A stretch of 53,727 bases of DNA from the NCBI GenBank assembly GCA_964637365.1, contig CAZWWH010000014.1:1-53727 (forward strand). Direction: 5' to 3'. Positions 53,001-53,727 of this stretch are shown here, in pieces. Source of the stretch: Cryptoclostridium sp964637365 (GTDB taxonomy: Bacteria > Bacillota > Dehalobacteriia > UBA7702). The stretch's first letter is position 1. Every line of letters starts with the position of its first letter. The notes beneath the pieces were generated by a model, which had not been told where the DNA came from, did not search any database, and saw nothing but the letters and a program-made list of their open reading frames with translations. Both the position numbers and the translations under genes were made by a program.

Positions 53001-53627
53001 GTAAATCTGACTGGTATACTGGCTCCCTCTGTCACTGTGAATGATTGCTCCACGGATGTCCGGATACGCTTTGACGGCATTTTCCAGTGTTTGCACACAT
53101 AACGGTGCTTTTATGTTGGTATCCATCGCTAAACCGATCACACTGGAATCGAAGCAATCAAAAACAGCGGAAACATAAAGTTTTCCATCGCTGGCCTTGA
53201 TCTCCGTTATATCTGTTACGCATTTGGTCAGCGGTTTCTCCGCCCTGAAATCCCGTTTTAAAAGATCTTCTGATTTTCTGGCTTCCCGGTCTTCTCTCGT
53301 AATTCCGTTCGGCTTGCGTTTAGGATGATGGCTGATCCCGATCTCTTCCATGATGCGGTAAACAGTACGTTCACTGGGAATATCAACCGTTTCGGAGTGC
53401 TTCAGGTTCAATGCCTGATACATACGGATCCGCCCATAGGTGTCATTACATTCATCTTCCTTAAGTATCTCCATCATGGCATCTGCCAGCGGCTGATACT
53501 TCCATGGACGGTCTTTATTTGCAAGATACTGATAAAATCCCTGCCTGCTGACATAAAGAACCCTGCAGCAAAAGGCGATTTCCCCTTTTAATTTGCTGTC
53601 TTCCGTTTTTAAGGCAATAAACTTCAT
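53000..53627 (-). mobile_element. IS3-family transposase OrfB, 3'-truncated
   Basis: About 210 residues of OrfB. N-terminal YVSRQGFYQYLANKDRPW and YGRIRMYQALNLKHS, first catalytic Asp in CVTDITEIKASDGKLYVS, second in IIHSDRGSQYTSQIYRESI. The sequence then leaves the family, so the third catalytic residue (Glu) and the right inverted repeat are missing and the product is inactive. ATG 53627 overlaps the OrfA stop, the usual IS3 arrangement for a programmed -1 frameshift. Confidence 0.88.
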
Positions 53628-53727
53628 TCTTTCGTTTTTGCTGACTTCAGACGGCTCGCGGCGAAAAAAGCACTGGCTTCCTCCAGAAAATCGTTTTCTT
53701 TCTTCAAACGGCGGATTTCTTTTTCCT
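53624..53727 (-). mobile_element. IS3-family OrfA, C-terminal part (runs off window)
   Basis: The last 33 residues (EIRRLKKENDFLEEASAFFA and on to a TGA at 53624-53626) are the leucine-zipper end of the HTH protein OrfA. The 5' end and left inverted repeat lie outside the window. Confidence 0.8.

Noticed and set aside
1..53727. tRNA, rRNA or CRISPR array
   Set aside because: No tRNA cloverleaf with a GGTTCGA-type arm, no rRNA stretch and no regularly spaced repeats were seen on either strand by eye.

Overview
The window looks like chromosome of an anaerobic Bacillota (Clostridia or Negativicutes grade). Evidence: AGGAGG-type ribosome binding sites with frequent TTG/GTG starts, consensus sigma-A promoters, intrinsic terminators, a minimal SmsC-SmsB Fe-S assembly pair, DUF1385/YqhQ beside prfA, class II FBPase and class II aldolase, an MttB-family corrinoid methyltransferase homologue, a DUF1638 protein and YhgE/Pip and LTA-synthase-like envelope proteins. 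Genus cannot be resolved from the sequence alone. No rRNA, tRNA or CRISPR array was seen.

Layout. 0-2 kb: tail of an HxlR regulator, a dead XRE regulator, an MFS exporter behind a leader terminator. 2-7.3 kb: a membrane-anchored AraC regulator and pentapeptide-repeat protein diverge from an APH-type kinase and a non-pyrrolysine MttB homologue, probably one catabolic locus. 7.3-9.7 kb: accessory stretch with a broken XRE regulator, decayed coding sequence and an AT-rich MarR-GNAT cassette between two 150-bp direct repeats. 9.7-22.5 kb: conserved core on the minus strand, argS-pyrG-femX-alr-fba-fsa-glpX-radical SAM, then rpmE with its own promoter and terminator, then DUF1385-prfA-prmC (translation, CTP, cell wall and gluconeogenesis). 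22.7-25.8 kb: lysA, then smsC-smsB. 25.9-31.7 kb: VOC protein, TetR regulator divergent from a YhgE/Pip membrane protein, a lipoprotein, DUF1638, and an in-frame KtrB/KtrA deletion chimera. 31.7-36.9 kb: carA and a CarB protein fused in frame to a complete DapF, linking the pyrimidine/arginine branch to the lysine/peptidoglycan branch that lysA also serves. 37-47 kb: two LTA-synthase-like proteins, aldehyde dehydrogenase, a queuosine-precursor transporter behind an attenuator resembling a preQ1-I riboswitch, a flavoprotein, an ArsC-family protein with two unknown partners, and a YfcE-like phosphodiesterase. 47-50.7 kb: three acetyltransferases followed by a gene graveyard (fRMsr, a 2-oxoacid oxidoreductase gamma/aminotransferase mosaic, an ABC permease end). 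50.8-53.7 kb: a self-contained unit for a 32-residue Met/Cys-rich peptide, an amidohydrolase, an Rrf2 regulator, and a truncated serine recombinase fused to a truncated IS3-family element that runs off the end.

Most noteworthy: the CarB-DapF fusion, the KtrB/KtrA chimera, the Met/Cys-rich small ORF, the MttB-kinase locus and several leader-terminator attenuators. All calls come from reading the sequence. No database search or folding calculation was run.
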